49,281 nt of DNA, from the NCBI GenBank assembly GCA_022497145.1, contig MU386008.1:1-49281 (forward strand), given 5' to 3'. The position numbers and the translations under genes were made by a program. Under the pieces are notes generated by a model. That model was given only the letters and a program-made list of their open reading frames with translations, was not told where the DNA came from and did no database searches. Source of the stretch: Rostrohypoxylon terebratum (Eukaryota; Ascomycota; Sordariomycetes; Xylariales; Hypoxylaceae). Positions 23,277-33,359 of this stretch are shown piece after piece. Every line of letters starts with the position of its first letter. Within the stretch, counting starts at the first letter, position 1.

Positions 23277-24655
23277 ATGCCGATTGATTTCCATCTTGGC
23301 CCGAAAGAGGCGGGCGTCCGCGATGCGGCCGCTAGCTTCGCGCAGAACATCCTTAAGCCTGTGCGGGCGGAGTACATGGCATACCAAACCGCGAACGAGC
23401 AGTTCCATGTCACCCGCAAGGCCTATGCCGCTGCGAGTGCCGGGGGGATGATAAAGGGTCAAATACCACCTGCTCTTGGAGGGAGCGGTGGCTCTCTCAT
23501 CGAGACTGCGATTCTGGTCGAAGAGTTCTACTCAGTGGAGCCTGCCGCGTCGCTGACGATCTTCGGGACGGCGCTAGGTTTGATGCCTTTGATCCTCACG
23601 CAGAAGCCGGAGCATCGCGAATTCCTTGCGCCGTTTCTCAGCTGCGAAGGAACTCCCGTGGCATCGTTAGTCTTCAGCGAACCTGGCGGCGTGGCCAATT
23701 ACTTGGAGAAAGGTGCTCCTGGTCTCAACACTACAGCTCGTCGCGAAGACGATGGATGGGTTATTAACGGAGAGAAGAAATGGGCTACTAATAGTAGTGG
23801 ATGGGATAATGGAGGGGCTGACTTGGCCTGTGTCGTCTGCCGGGACATCACGGAGCCCGTTGATCCCGATAGTGACCCTAAGGATAGAATCATGGTGATC
23901 ATGGTCACACGGGCTGATCTTGAACGCAATGGCGAGAAGAGCTTCGAAGTGGTGCGCGAAGTGTCTCTTCTTGGCCATACGGCATCAGGTCCGGGTCACC
24001 ACATAAAATACACGAACGTGCGGGTTCCTGCAAAGAACGTGCTTTGCCAACCCGGAGAGGCCGTGAAGGTGGTTTCGGGAGCTTTCGACTTGACTGCCGT
24101 TCTTGTTGGCGCGATGAGCGTGGGGATAATGCGTGCAGCGTTCGACGCGGCTCTAGCTTTCGCGAAAAGCGACGATCGACGTGGAAAGGTACCGCTCCTT
24201 GAGCGTCAAGCCGTTGCCGACTTGTTGTCCAGTATAAAGATGCAGACAGAAGCGTGTCGAGCGCTGACATGGAAGGCGGCACATGCTATGGAGAACGGGC
24301 CAGGGGACTACAACGCCCGTAGGGAACTGGCTCTGGCAGCTAAGGTGTACTGTAGCGATGCCGCTGTCAGGGCTGTAACGGACGCTATTAATGCGGTTGG
24401 GGTGTATGTTGAATCCCCCTAACACACTAACACGTCCGCTGTTTGCTTTTGAGACACTCACTAACTCGCCCTCGCCCTAGAACCGCATATGATACCGAGC
24501 AACCTTTCGCCGAGCTGTTGAAAAATGCCATTGGCTTACCAATATTCGACGGCGGGAACGTCGGCGTTAGGAGACGGCACATGCAAGAGCTCATGTTATC
24601 TCCGAGTTACGATCCCTGGGCGGCAACGTACGGACCTTCGAGTGCGACGAAATAA
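23277..24655 (+). CDS. Nitroalkane oxidase homologue (acyl-CoA dehydrogenase superfamily flavoprotein)
   Basis: Exons 23277-24403 and 24481-24655 give 433 residues; the 77-bp intron has donor GTATGT, CTAAC branch-like sequences and acceptor CTAG. Nitroalkane oxidase (EC 1.7.3.1) oxidises primary and secondary nitroalkanes to aldehydes or ketones, releasing nitrite and H2O2, using FAD. The fold is acyl-CoA dehydrogenase, with FSEPGGVANYLEKG and INGEKKWATNSSGWD in the flavin region. What separates it from ordinary acyl-CoA dehydrogenases is Asp in place of Glu as catalytic base: Asp399 in IFDGGNVGVRRR, with Arg406 seven residues later, the spacing known for Asp402/Arg409 of the Fusarium oxysporum enzyme. 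The GADLACVVCR and DPWAATYG phrases also fit that enzyme. No targeting peptide is visible. The SDR pseudogene is the next gene downstream, on the opposite strand. Substrate assignment is by homology only. Confidence 0.85.
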
Positions 24656-25300
24656 GTTGTTCATAAGTACCTAGCTGCAAGCCCCCAATACACAGATTGT
24701 TATGTCCAGTCTAGTAGGAAGTATTACTTTTCATCAACTGTAAATACTGTAGCTGTAGCTTTGTTAAGCGCTATAATTTCGGCGATTCTAGTGGGGGCGC
24801 TAGCGTATCCATGATTCCAATGTTAGGGCCGGGGGCCTCCATGCCTCGAAATCTACCCCTTTTCAGATATTTTGCACATTGTTTTGGATTCGGGTACCGG
24901 TATTACCTTGAACAATTTCGATAAACATGAAAATTCATTATACCAATCTATTGACTTAAGAAATGTCATAAAAGGTAGCTTGAAGCAATCCTCATATGTG
25001 ATCGAGAAGCTAGCGACAATAAGACCGCTACAGCTTGCATCTTGCATTCATGAAAAGCAAGTGATGGCGACGTGGCCCCCAAAACAGCCAGCATTCTAGC
25101 CAAAGCAAAAGTTGGACTGGCCTGTAAAAATGAAATCCAATCGAAGAGAAGTCCGATCAAAAAAGTCCGGCCAAGGCACTTAGCCGACACACCATGTGTC
25201 ACAATCTTGGTTAATGTTACTGTGGCGTGTACAGAGCTGAGGGACAACTTGCCGTCCCAATACGGACAGAAAATGAATGAAGAAAACGAAACATTTGGTG
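24656..25300. other. Intergenic region
   Basis: Tail-to-tail spacer between the nitroalkane-oxidase-like gene and the SDR pseudogene. A minus-strand ORF at 24966-25304 is open for 112 codons with hydrophobic composition but overlaps the SDR stop codon and matches nothing I know. No convincing gene. Confidence 0.45.
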
Positions 25301-26851
25301 TCATAGCTTTGGGTCTTCCAAGCCACGCAATATATCCTCCACATCCGCAAAAGACAGTTCTGCCATGATTTCATCCCAAAGGATTTTAGAAAGCCGTTCG
25401 CCTTCAGAGGTGTAGACGAGTGGTGCTTTCCTATTGAGAAAAGATTTAGCAGTATGTCAGGTAGATTCTAAGTGAAGTAACTTACGGCAGTATTTTACAG
25501 TCTCCAATATATTGACCGTGACTCTCTTGTCCATGTGTTACGAACCTATACCTAAGTACTTAGGTATACGGGGTGATTCGTGGGTTTCCTTGTTTGTTAG
25601 CAGTACTCGTAGAGATCAGATCAAAGGTAGTCTGTTCGTAAGAAAGGCTTGGAGTCCTCTCTCTATTAGTTCGATGCGGTTGAAGTAATAGACTTAGATT
25701 GATAGCTGGTGAGCTAAAGGAATGACTAGATACATGAGAAATGCTATGGTTATATAGGCATCCTTCCCTTCTTCTTCTATATGTGAGGCCATCGTGATCT
25801 GGTTGATCTGGTTGATCAGAGCCGGATCACCCAGATCGTATTGATCAGTATTTACAACTGATCAGGCTGATCATGGTTGAGTCAGCCAGATCATACTGAT
25901 TAATGCCGTAGTTTACCCGTGATTGGTCGAGCTTCCTCCGCTTCTCGGATTGTTGGCGTGGTTAAGTTGTTGGTTTGTGACACCATGCTCAATAGCCCCG
26001 TCCGTAACTACACGGGCTCCGATTGAAGCCGATCGGCCAAGGGTCCGTTTCGGAAGACGAGAGAGTGTTTCTCTCCAGGTGCCACCCGGAATATGACCTA
26101 GGCCTGTATCATAACACAAGCCGGGATTTGGCATGGTAATGATAGCAATCGAGGGAGAGATTCGCTTCGCTAGCTCGGCCACGAAAAGCTGCGCGAGAAG
26201 TTTTGACGTAGGGTACCGATCCCACTGGCTGAAATTATCCTCCTTGTCTAATGCAGGTAAAAGAGGAGCAGAATTTCTTTCTCTAAATTTAGCCCAGTTT
26301 GGCAAGTCAGACGAAACTATTGCCAGTCGGCTAGGATTGTCGGTCGAAGACTTTGACTTCAAGATAGGAAGCAAGAGGATTGAAATCAGAGCTGTTGATA
26401 TAACGTTGACTTGGATGACTTCTTCGTGGCCGGTAGACGGGGTTGTACTGTAGAATTACTTTGCTACTCCCGCATTCAGCACGACAATGTCCAGTCTCTC
26501 AAGACTCCTAGCGCGCTTCACAAAAGCGAAGATGCTTTCATAGGACTCAAGATCCAACTGCCAGATCTCAACGGTGCTGTTTGGCGCCGACCAACCCGAC
26601 AAGAGCTTCGTCCTTGCGGCTTTACCTTTCGCTTCATTGCGCACAGCAAGGATGAGATTGCTGACACCTAAGTCGAGTAGTTGGCGGGCGCATTCAAAAC
26701 CGACCCCGGAATTAGAACCAGTCACGATGATGGTCTTCCCCGTGAGATCTTTCTGCGGAAGGGATGGTCTCTCAAACAACTGCCTACATAGGAAGCTAGA
26801 AAGACGTGCGTGGCTCTGAATTTCTGCGTCAGTGAAACCTAAGGCCGTCAT
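25301..26851 (-). pseudogene. Short-chain dehydrogenase/reductase (SDR), broken by a stop codon and a solo LTR
   Basis: The N-terminal half (start at ATG 26851; upstream in-frame ATGs at 26923 and 26986) has the Rossmann motif TGSNSGVG, LDIVVLNAGVAK, and after it IVSSDLPNW and the catalytic YPTSK. An in-frame TAA directly after NAGVAK (about 26453-26455) stops translation; no plausible intron removes it. The body then runs in frame to EHG at about 25983, where the solo LTR (25536-25982) interrupts it. Beyond the LTR the family C-terminus resumes: HGQESHGQY…, an intron at 25431-25486 (GTAAGT…AATAG), then a last exon (25301-25430) containing LVYTSEGERLSKILWDE and ending at the stop at 25301. 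So all parts survive but the product would be truncated. A CAA-to-TAA change would fit repeat-induced point mutation, but the ancestral codon is not known. Confidence 0.85.
25536..25982 (+). mobile_element. Solo LTR, 447 bp, inside the SDR gene
   Basis: The element starts TGTTACGAACC and ends GGTTTGTGACA, an 11-bp imperfect terminal inverted repeat with two transition differences and the canonical TG…CA ends. It is flanked on both sides by CCATG (25531-25535 and 25983-25987), a 5-bp target-site duplication as made by LTR-retrotransposon integrases. No retroelement coding sequence is present, so it is a solo LTR left by recombination between two LTRs. Ty3/gypsy is likelier than copia for these termini in fungi (inference). 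It contains a TATATA (about 25750) and a GATC-rich segment (25794-25895). Orientation is set by the TATA only. Confidence 0.85.
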
Positions 26852-27889
26852 TTTTGCTGTCTGGGGGGATATTCTCTGTGAGAATTTGTCTTTCGGACTA
26901 AGTAATACCAATTGCGTTTCCATGGATCCGATAGGTATATATATCAAGAAACAGTGCGTTATAGTGATACTAGTACTAACTCGCACATGTCTCAGTTCAT
27001 CTATTGATTTATTTTGACAGTATGTAGAATTAGGGGTTAGGTATAAATAACTCTTAAAGAATTAAAATGCACTTCAAACACACGATGCCCAGTAATACCG
27101 CTCAGCAATAGCTTCAAACTGGCTATAAATTTGGACCAGATACTGCCGTAATTCGTATCATCCAACAATGGCTTAATGAGACCGCTTCACCTCATTCTGA
27201 ACTCCGCTACATAGAAAGATTTCCTGGATACATTGTAGGGCTTTGGTAAACCCATTGCCAAGCTGTTGCCTATCTGTTGTCGACCCTTTCTTGAACTGCT
27301 GTTAGAGAATGTGAGAATGTCTATCCTCACGGGAGGCGACCAGGGTTATCACGTGACCCAGAGATAACCCCTATTCCTAGTTCCCTTTTCATAGAGGAGA
27401 CTCGTGACTCTTGTAAACAGGGTACTTGTGGGTAGGGTGCGATAGGGTATAATTCGAGGTGCCAGTGAGCTACACTAAAATTTTGTGACTTCAGCTTTTC
27501 CATGCAGTTACTCTAATTGTTTAGGGTGGGGTTACAAGAACACAACCATGTGCAGTGATAGCCCATCCATCCACCCCTTACAGCCGAATGTTCCCAATTA
27601 GGTAATCAAAGAACAATGTCCTATAGATATCTCGTGAGATGTCACGGTCAACATCTCAGAAGCATTTTCTTCATTATGCATGTGCTATTAGGTGAATGCC
27701 CCTGTAAAATACTACCCTGTGACGTAATTCTACTGCATAGGTACCTATCATACCAATGAGGCCAAGCAGAGATCCCCAGATCCCCCACAATCATGCTTCT
27801 AGGCTGCCAACTATTCTCATATGTGGTATTTTGTGTATGACAAAGTGCAACTTTTGTCTCCTAGTGAACTAACATAGATCTTCACCGTT
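26852..27889. other. Intergenic region
   Basis: Divergent spacer upstream of the SDR pseudogene (minus) and the first HET gene (plus). It contains a CACGTGACC E-box-like site near 27350 and the ATAGGTACCTAT palindrome at about 27738-27749. No gene recognised. Confidence 0.5.
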
Positions 27890-30075
27890 ATGAATGAGAT
27901 AAATATGGCTTTATGTTCACTTTGTCGCGCGATTCCTTTCAATCAACTTCCCGAGCCTCATTCCTTGGATGACGGGTGGTGTCGTGTCTTCGATGAATCC
28001 GAACTCCCCTTGATGATGTGTAGAGGACACGAACATGGCCCCGAGAACCCAATAGGATATTCATGGCATCTCGGTTTAGGTGCGCTAGCTGCGTCTGCGG
28101 ACACTTGCACCCTCTGTTCAATTATCCACCAAGGTGTTCAACGTTGGCTTAGCCACTTCGAGCAAGGACGCCAGACACAATTCTACGAGGAATTCCAGGA
28201 CACATATAGTTATTCCGTTCCAACGGAAGAAAGATTGTGGTTGACTAAACGCTTTGGGGGAGGCCCTGGATTTGTTGTGTTGGCTAGAGAGAGTCGAGGT
28301 GGTGAAATTCATCTTCTGACAGGCGTTGCCTTTAGTGTCGATGCGAGTGAGTTATATAAGAAGATCCAATCGTCATATTGATTTGCTGACCTTACATCGC
28401 AATATAGGCAACCCTGCAGCACAGACCATTCAATTACGTCCTTCAGACTTGGACTCTGGTTCGGTTTACAGTCTTGATATTGCCGCATCTTTCTTGCGTA
28501 AATGCCATGATCAACATGAAGGCTGCTCCACCAGTGAATCCCTGCTACCGTCAAGGATTATTGATACCGGTTCGCCAGACGGACTGATCAGGCTTATAGA
28601 GCCCCAGGGACAGTCCGGTTCATATGCCTGTCTTTCATATTGTGTAAGAACGATCAGTTTAGTGGAATTACGCTGTCGTCTTTGGGTTAGGTAGATTGCT
28701 AATGAGTCTGTCATAGTGGGGTGAAATCGTCAACTTCACAACAACTCATACAACGATTGAATCTAGACGACAAGGTTTTGAGGCATCCGAGCTCCCCAAA
28801 ACTATGAGTGATGCGGTACGGCTTGTGAGACATTTAGGTATACGATACCTCTGGATCGATAGCCTCTGCATTTGTCAAGATGATAGAGAGGATTGGGCGC
28901 GAGAGTCATCTCGAATGGCTGGCATCTACGCCGGCGCTGATCTCGTCATCGCTGTAAATCGTGGTTCCGACTCCTCGGCTGGGTGTTTCCACATTCGACC
29001 GGCTCGGCCCGCTGGACGAGCCGACCTTCCAGGATACGCGAATGATGTGCATATCGAGCTGATATACAATAGCGACGAGCTTGATTGGGATCATGGCGGT
29101 TTCGAGAGTGAACCGCTCTCCAACAGATGCTGGGCATTGCAGGAGCGAGTTCTAGCAAGGCGAATCCTGCATTTCAATTCGCGACAGATGTACTATGAAT
29201 GCAATAGTGGTATCATAGGTGAAGACGGAAGCAACAGTTCTCGCCGGTTCGGCATGTTGAAAGATCTAGATCAAAGCGTTGTCTCATGGGAGTGGCCGAG
29301 TGCCGATTATTTATGGTACTCCCTGATTGGGGATTATGGAGCACGGGCGCTAACGCAGCCAACTGATATGTTGCCTGCTATGAGCGGTCTTGCTAGATTG
29401 TTCGCAGCGAAATTCCGTGCTGACTATGTGGCCGGTATTTGGAGCCATTCCCTGTTGAAAGGCTTGACATGGCAATGTATAGGCTCGAGGCAGCCGGTGT
29501 CTCAAGATCAGTACACTGGCCCAAGCTGGAGCTGGGCTAGTTATGGTGGCATGGCCTCTATAGGCCCCAGCGGAAAATTTAATGACGTTGCGGAAGTACT
29601 TGACTGGGAAGTCGAGTTGAAAACCCAGGCGAACCCCTTCGGAGCAGTAACTAGCGCTTGGCTTCATATCCGTGCCCCAATAGTTTCTCTTATCCACGTC
29701 CCTGCCGAAGGGGACGAGGCAGTCCATGCTACCAGATTAGAGCGGGCCGGGCTTCCTCCAATAGTGCTTGTGAAAACTTCTTACTCAGAGGGTCTTGAGG
29801 AGGATATTAGGATTAGTTTCGATAACGACGAGATTCCACGGACAGGGGCTTGGAAAGATATGGAAATGAAATTAATGATATTGGTAGCCCGCGACCCATG
29901 TTTTGATGAGGACGACGACGGGACCCACGGAGTAGTGTTTAGCTTGGTGGTTACCAATGCTGGAGATCCATCATCCAATAGAATGAAACGAATTGGATGG
30001 ATGTTTATATCGGATACCGAGGTAGAAAGGATACTGGAGGATGATACGAATAGACGAACTGTTTATTTGGTATAA
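27890..30075 (+). CDS. HET-domain (heterokaryon incompatibility) protein 1
   Basis: Exons 27890-28346, 28408-28643 and 28717-30075 give about 683 residues. Donors are GTGAGT and GTAAGA, acceptors ATAG, with GCTGAC and GCTAAT branch-like sites. HET domains act in fungal allorecognition and can trigger programmed cell death when paired with an incompatible partner. The N-terminus has the cysteine pattern common to this group (LCSLCRAIPFNQLP) and DTCTLCSII. The HET core starts at ACLSYC|WGE, the second intron falling exactly between Cys231 and Trp232. It continues with IRYLWIDSLCICQDDREDW (273-291), ESSRMAGIYAGADLVI and NRCWALQERVLARRILHF. The C-terminal half carries PSWSWASYGG, a typical HET-gene phrase. 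No NACHT, WD40 or ankyrin partner domain is present. MALCSL (Met6) is an alternative start. It converges on the second HET gene. Confidence 0.88.
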
Positions 30076-30486
30076 CAGAACCGCATAGTCGATTCCCGAG
30101 ACCGAAATTTTCAATACGAATATCTTCTGCGATTCTAATGGATCCCCTAACTTCCATGGTGATATTTCTTACTTGGTGTAATTTTCAGTACCTACGGATT
30201 TCATGACGTGTGAGGCACAACCCAACTGTCATCCTGGATACCATTTCTATGCTGTGTAACACCAGCCACCTGTAGGAGCTCGCAGGCGTTGAAAATATAC
30301 AGTTGACTATATCCGGCTCTTCCGATTGCATGTTCCCTTCAGAATTTTCTTTGCCTCGCTATGTTCTAATTAGGTATCTTCATCTCTCCGGCCTTCGAGC
30401 ATAGTCTAAGTGCTTCAGGAGGTTTGTAACCGAAAGCAAGGCACCGATTAAGTATGAAATACCTACCTAGGTACCTAAATAAGTAT
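30076..30486. other. Convergent spacer between two HET genes
   Basis: 411 bp between the two stop codons; should hold both 3' ends. A CTACCTAGGTACCTAAATA palindromic motif lies at about 30462-30480. No coding signal. Confidence 0.55.
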
Positions 30487-32844
30487 CTAACGAAGGGTTA
30501 TCTCTTTCCATTTCATCCCCGGGCTAAACGAACCATTCTGGAATGCACTTTTATAGATCTTTGCCAACCCGGCACGTTCTGTCACCGTCCCATCCTCCTC
30601 CGGAGCGAGTAGTAGTGCGTAATAGGCAAACCACTCGGAGACATGCTGTTCCTCTGGTACATAGTAATTCCACACATCAAGTTCTTCCATGGAAAAGTTT
30701 CTGGCCTCCGATATGGCAACGAACTCGAAAATCCCACCTACTGATCCAAGCCATTTCTCATGGAGGACAATGGTGCCACACCAATCGCCACGACTGTCCA
30801 AGATGCCAAATCTGTGTAACCCTTTCTCTAACTTTGACTGGAAATTCATAGCAGACATGCTTTTTCGCGAGAGTTGGAAATGAGCCGTATAAGACCAGAA
30901 ATGCAGACAACCAGGAATTGTCTCAGCATTTGGCACTGTTGGTTTTGAGTCATCGATGCCGAATCTTGAAGCTAGTCGTTGTGGATCCCTTCCGTACAGG
31001 TTTGGAATTCCGGCGTCATACCCAGACCATCTAGTTGGGGATGGATGGTTTTGCATGGGTGGTTTCCCGCTCCATACTAGATTTAATTGTCCATTCTCGT
31101 CACCATAGTACCAGACAATCCACGTGTGACTGGACAACCACTCATGGATATTGACTAGTGTACCCTCAACCATTGATAATCTCCACGTTGAACCACCTTC
31201 CCATCCACACCACGACCAACTGGGGAATATGCTTGTGGTTCGTGTTATACGGTCTCCGGCTTCTTTCTTCTCCCATAGCAAAGCCCAATCGAAATACGAA
31301 TTCGGCATTCCATAAATCATTGCTGCTGCAAGCGAGGAGGCCAGTACAGAGGAGACTCCTTCAAACGCTATTAGTTTGTCTTGGATTACTGTCAATTTCC
31401 GAGGACTATATAGTTCAATAAAGTCAGCGAATTGGCGAATGGGAATTTTCGAGAAATTTTGCAACGGCGACTCTATCATTTCCAAAGTCCAGGACTCCCT
31501 AGCTGTGTCGGAATTGACACCCTCGGCCCAAGTTGCCCTGGAACATTGGAAAATAACGTGGTCATCAACAAAGATGACAGACCGCCGAGAAAGCATTCTT
31601 TCTTGGAATGTCCAAGCTCTATCATTCCATGGGCTGCTAATGATTTTGCTCTCGACTGACTGCATAACTGTCAACTTAATGTCGTTAACTTCAGCGGTTG
31701 ATTGTGACGCAGAGCGTGGTGTTAAGGGGGACCCGGGAATGCCGGTCATATTGTCCGATCCAAAGGCTGCACAAATATTCAATGTGCTATTGCCGTAGAT
31801 CGCATCCATTAGGGGAGCTATTCTAGACCAATCTTCCCGATCATCCTGGATTATACATAATGCATCGACCCATATGTAACGGATCCCGATTTCTTGAACG
31901 ATTTTCATTGCATCTTGAATTGTGGTTGGCATTCCGGGAGTGTCTGGTCCTAGCCCTCCTACAAAGCGAAACAAATCGTAATTCTCGCGGCGCAAACTGA
32001 GTGATGGGAAATGAGAACCCCATACGTAACTCAGCGTGGCGTAATGGATAGAATCTACTTCATCGGCGGGTAAACCTGATGGAGTGACCAGGCACTGCTT
32101 GACAAGATCAATATATCGCACCGATCTGGCAATATCGATATGTTTGGTCTGCCTGGGGAGGATTCTGCAAGAATCCCCATGAGTTCGAGAACAGGTGTGG
32201 AGCCAATGACGAATGAGATTTATTTCAACATGAGAGGGAGGGATGGGGCGGGCTAAGAAGTTTGCTGTCGCATGGTGACCGGTTTCTGGAGAAAGAAGCA
32301 TAATATATGCATTCGGGAAGAGGTGTTGCGGGTTTGATAGCAAGATCCGGCGGGAGAGGACGTGGCCAGTGCTTTTACCATCCCCAAGCAGCTTATCACC
32401 CGGTTCCAAGAATCGACCATCAAGACACCAATCAAGGTTGCATTCAACACGCTTCCCATCCCCGGTCAGGCCGTCAAGTCCAATTTGAGCATGACTCTGA
32501 GAACTGGTTTGGGTGTAGGTGGCTTCGAAAATCAGCCAGCAGAAGCAGCAAGTACCACGACGTCTATATATATCATCAAGATAGCCAAGTTGGTGGGAGC
32601 TTAGGCCTGCAGCATCATGTTCCGTCCCCAAAAACCCGGGTAATCCCCCGTTGTATTTGCCACCAGGTAGGAACTTTTCACGGGATAGGTTGAGGTCTCG
32701 ACATTGGGGACAGAGCTGGTTTGGTTCGGGCTTTACCATAGCCACCCTATTCCGAGTCTTCGTTGACATAATACCAAATTGGTTCGAATTATCAGGGTCA
32801 GGGTCAGGGTTAGGGTTAGGGTTATCAAAAGAGTTCCAATTCAA
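30487..32844 (-). CDS. HET-domain protein 2
   Basis: A single-exon gene of 785 residues. The cysteine-rich N-terminal part has LCPQCRDLNLSREKF (44-58) and RGTCCFCWLIFEA (96-108). The linker with RHWLHTCSRTHGDSC precedes the HET domain, which begins YATLSYVWGS (268-277; Val replaces the usual Cys of SYCWG). It continues with IRYIWVDALCIIQDDREDW (321-339), MDAIYGNSTLNICAAFG and SPWNDRAWTFQERMLSRR. The C-terminal region contains FPSWSWCGWEGG and a hydrophobic terminal segment, as in many HET-only proteins. The first 25 residues (NPNPNPDPDPDN) are encoded by a telomere-like hexamer array, so Met26 (ATG at 32769) may be the true start, leaving the array in the leader. The two HET proteins share the domain plan but are not close copies. 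Confidence 0.88.
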   Translation of the reverse strand: MNWNSFDNPNPNPDPDPDNSNQFGIMSTKTRNRVAMVKPEPNQLCPQCRDLNLSREKFLPGGKYNGGLPGFLGTEHDAAGLSSHQLGYLDDIYRRRGTCCFCWLIFEATYTQTSSQSHAQIGLDGLTGDGKRVECNLDWCLDGRFLEPGDKLLGDGKSTGHVLSRRILLSNPQHLFPNAYIMLLSPETGHHATANFLARPIPPSHVEINLIRHWLHTCSRTHGDSCRILPRQTKHIDIARSVRYIDLVKQCLVTPSGLPADEVDSIHYATLSYVWGSHFPSLSLRRENYDLFRFVGGLGPDTPGMPTTIQDAMKIVQEIGIRYIWVDALCIIQDDREDWSRIAPLMDAIYGNSTLNICAAFGSDNMTGIPGSPLTPRSASQSTAEVNDIKLTVMQSVESKIISSPWNDRAWTFQERMLSRRSVIFVDDHVIFQCSRATWAEGVNSDTARESWTLEMIESPLQNFSKIPIRQFADFIELYSPRKLTVIQDKLIAFEGVSSVLASSLAAAMIYGMPNSYFDWALLWEKKEAGDRITRTTSIFPSWSWCGWEGGSTWRLSMVEGTLVNIHEWLSSHTWIVWYYGDENGQLNLVWSGKPPMQNHPSPTRWSGYDAGIPNLYGRDPQRLASRFGIDDSKPTVPNAETIPGCLHFWSYTAHFQLSRKSMSAMNFQSKLEKGLHRFGILDSRGDWCGTIVLHEKWLGSVGGIFEFVAISEARNFSMEELDVWNYYVPEEQHVSEWFAYYALLLAPEEDGTVTERAGLAKIYKSAFQNGSFSPGMKWKEITLR
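32793..32825. repeat. Telomere-like hexamer array at the HET2 5' end
   Basis: On the plus strand TCAGGG occurs about three times and then TTAGGG twice, followed by TTA. Read on the minus strand it encodes alternating Asn-Pro and Asp-Pro near the N-terminus of HET protein 2, if translation starts at 32844. Confidence 0.85.
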
Positions 32845-33359
32845 GTTGGTCGGCTCAGCAAAAGAGAGGGCGTCGACCTAATAAGATTCAACTATAGAGA
32901 TGGTCTAATATCAGATCTGGCGATATTTCGCGCGGGAAATTCGAATCAATGTCTACCTAAATTTCAACAACAGCGATTTCAAGAAGATTTATGAGCAATA
33001 ATAATATATTATTATGTAGAAGTTCGTTTTTGACAGCAGGGGTTAGTGGCTGTGTGTGCTTACATAATAGGGGACTATATCCATGATATACATATATCCG
33101 AGGTTGTGTGGAACTCTGCCTGTATGTAATAAACGGATACTTACTATCGATAACAAAGATAAGCTTCGACATCATCTAACTTAATCTACAGCTGTGTACT
33201 GCGTACTACGGTCTGTCTGCCATTTACAACTTTTAACAACTTCTCACCATCTTCTGCGCCAATGCAACATAAACACATAAACTCACTCTCGCTCCTCATA
33301 TCTTCTTATCCTATCGATCAAATAGTGTAGTCTCTTCATAGGCTGTTAATGGGGTCGCC
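32845..33359. other. Divergent spacer between HET2 and LST8
   Basis: 515 bp of AT-rich promoter sequence for two divergent genes. No other gene, repeat or RNA recognised. Confidence 0.55.

Noticed and set aside
24966..25304. 112-codon minus-strand ORF upstream of the SDR stop
   Set aside because: It overlaps the end of the SDR last exon in another frame and has no recognisable features; possibly remnant sequence, but not supportable as a gene.
26440..26460. Tiny intron removing the SDR in-frame stop
   Set aside because: The only GT…AG pair there would be about 12 nt, far too short for a spliceosomal intron, and the frame is already continuous across the stop.
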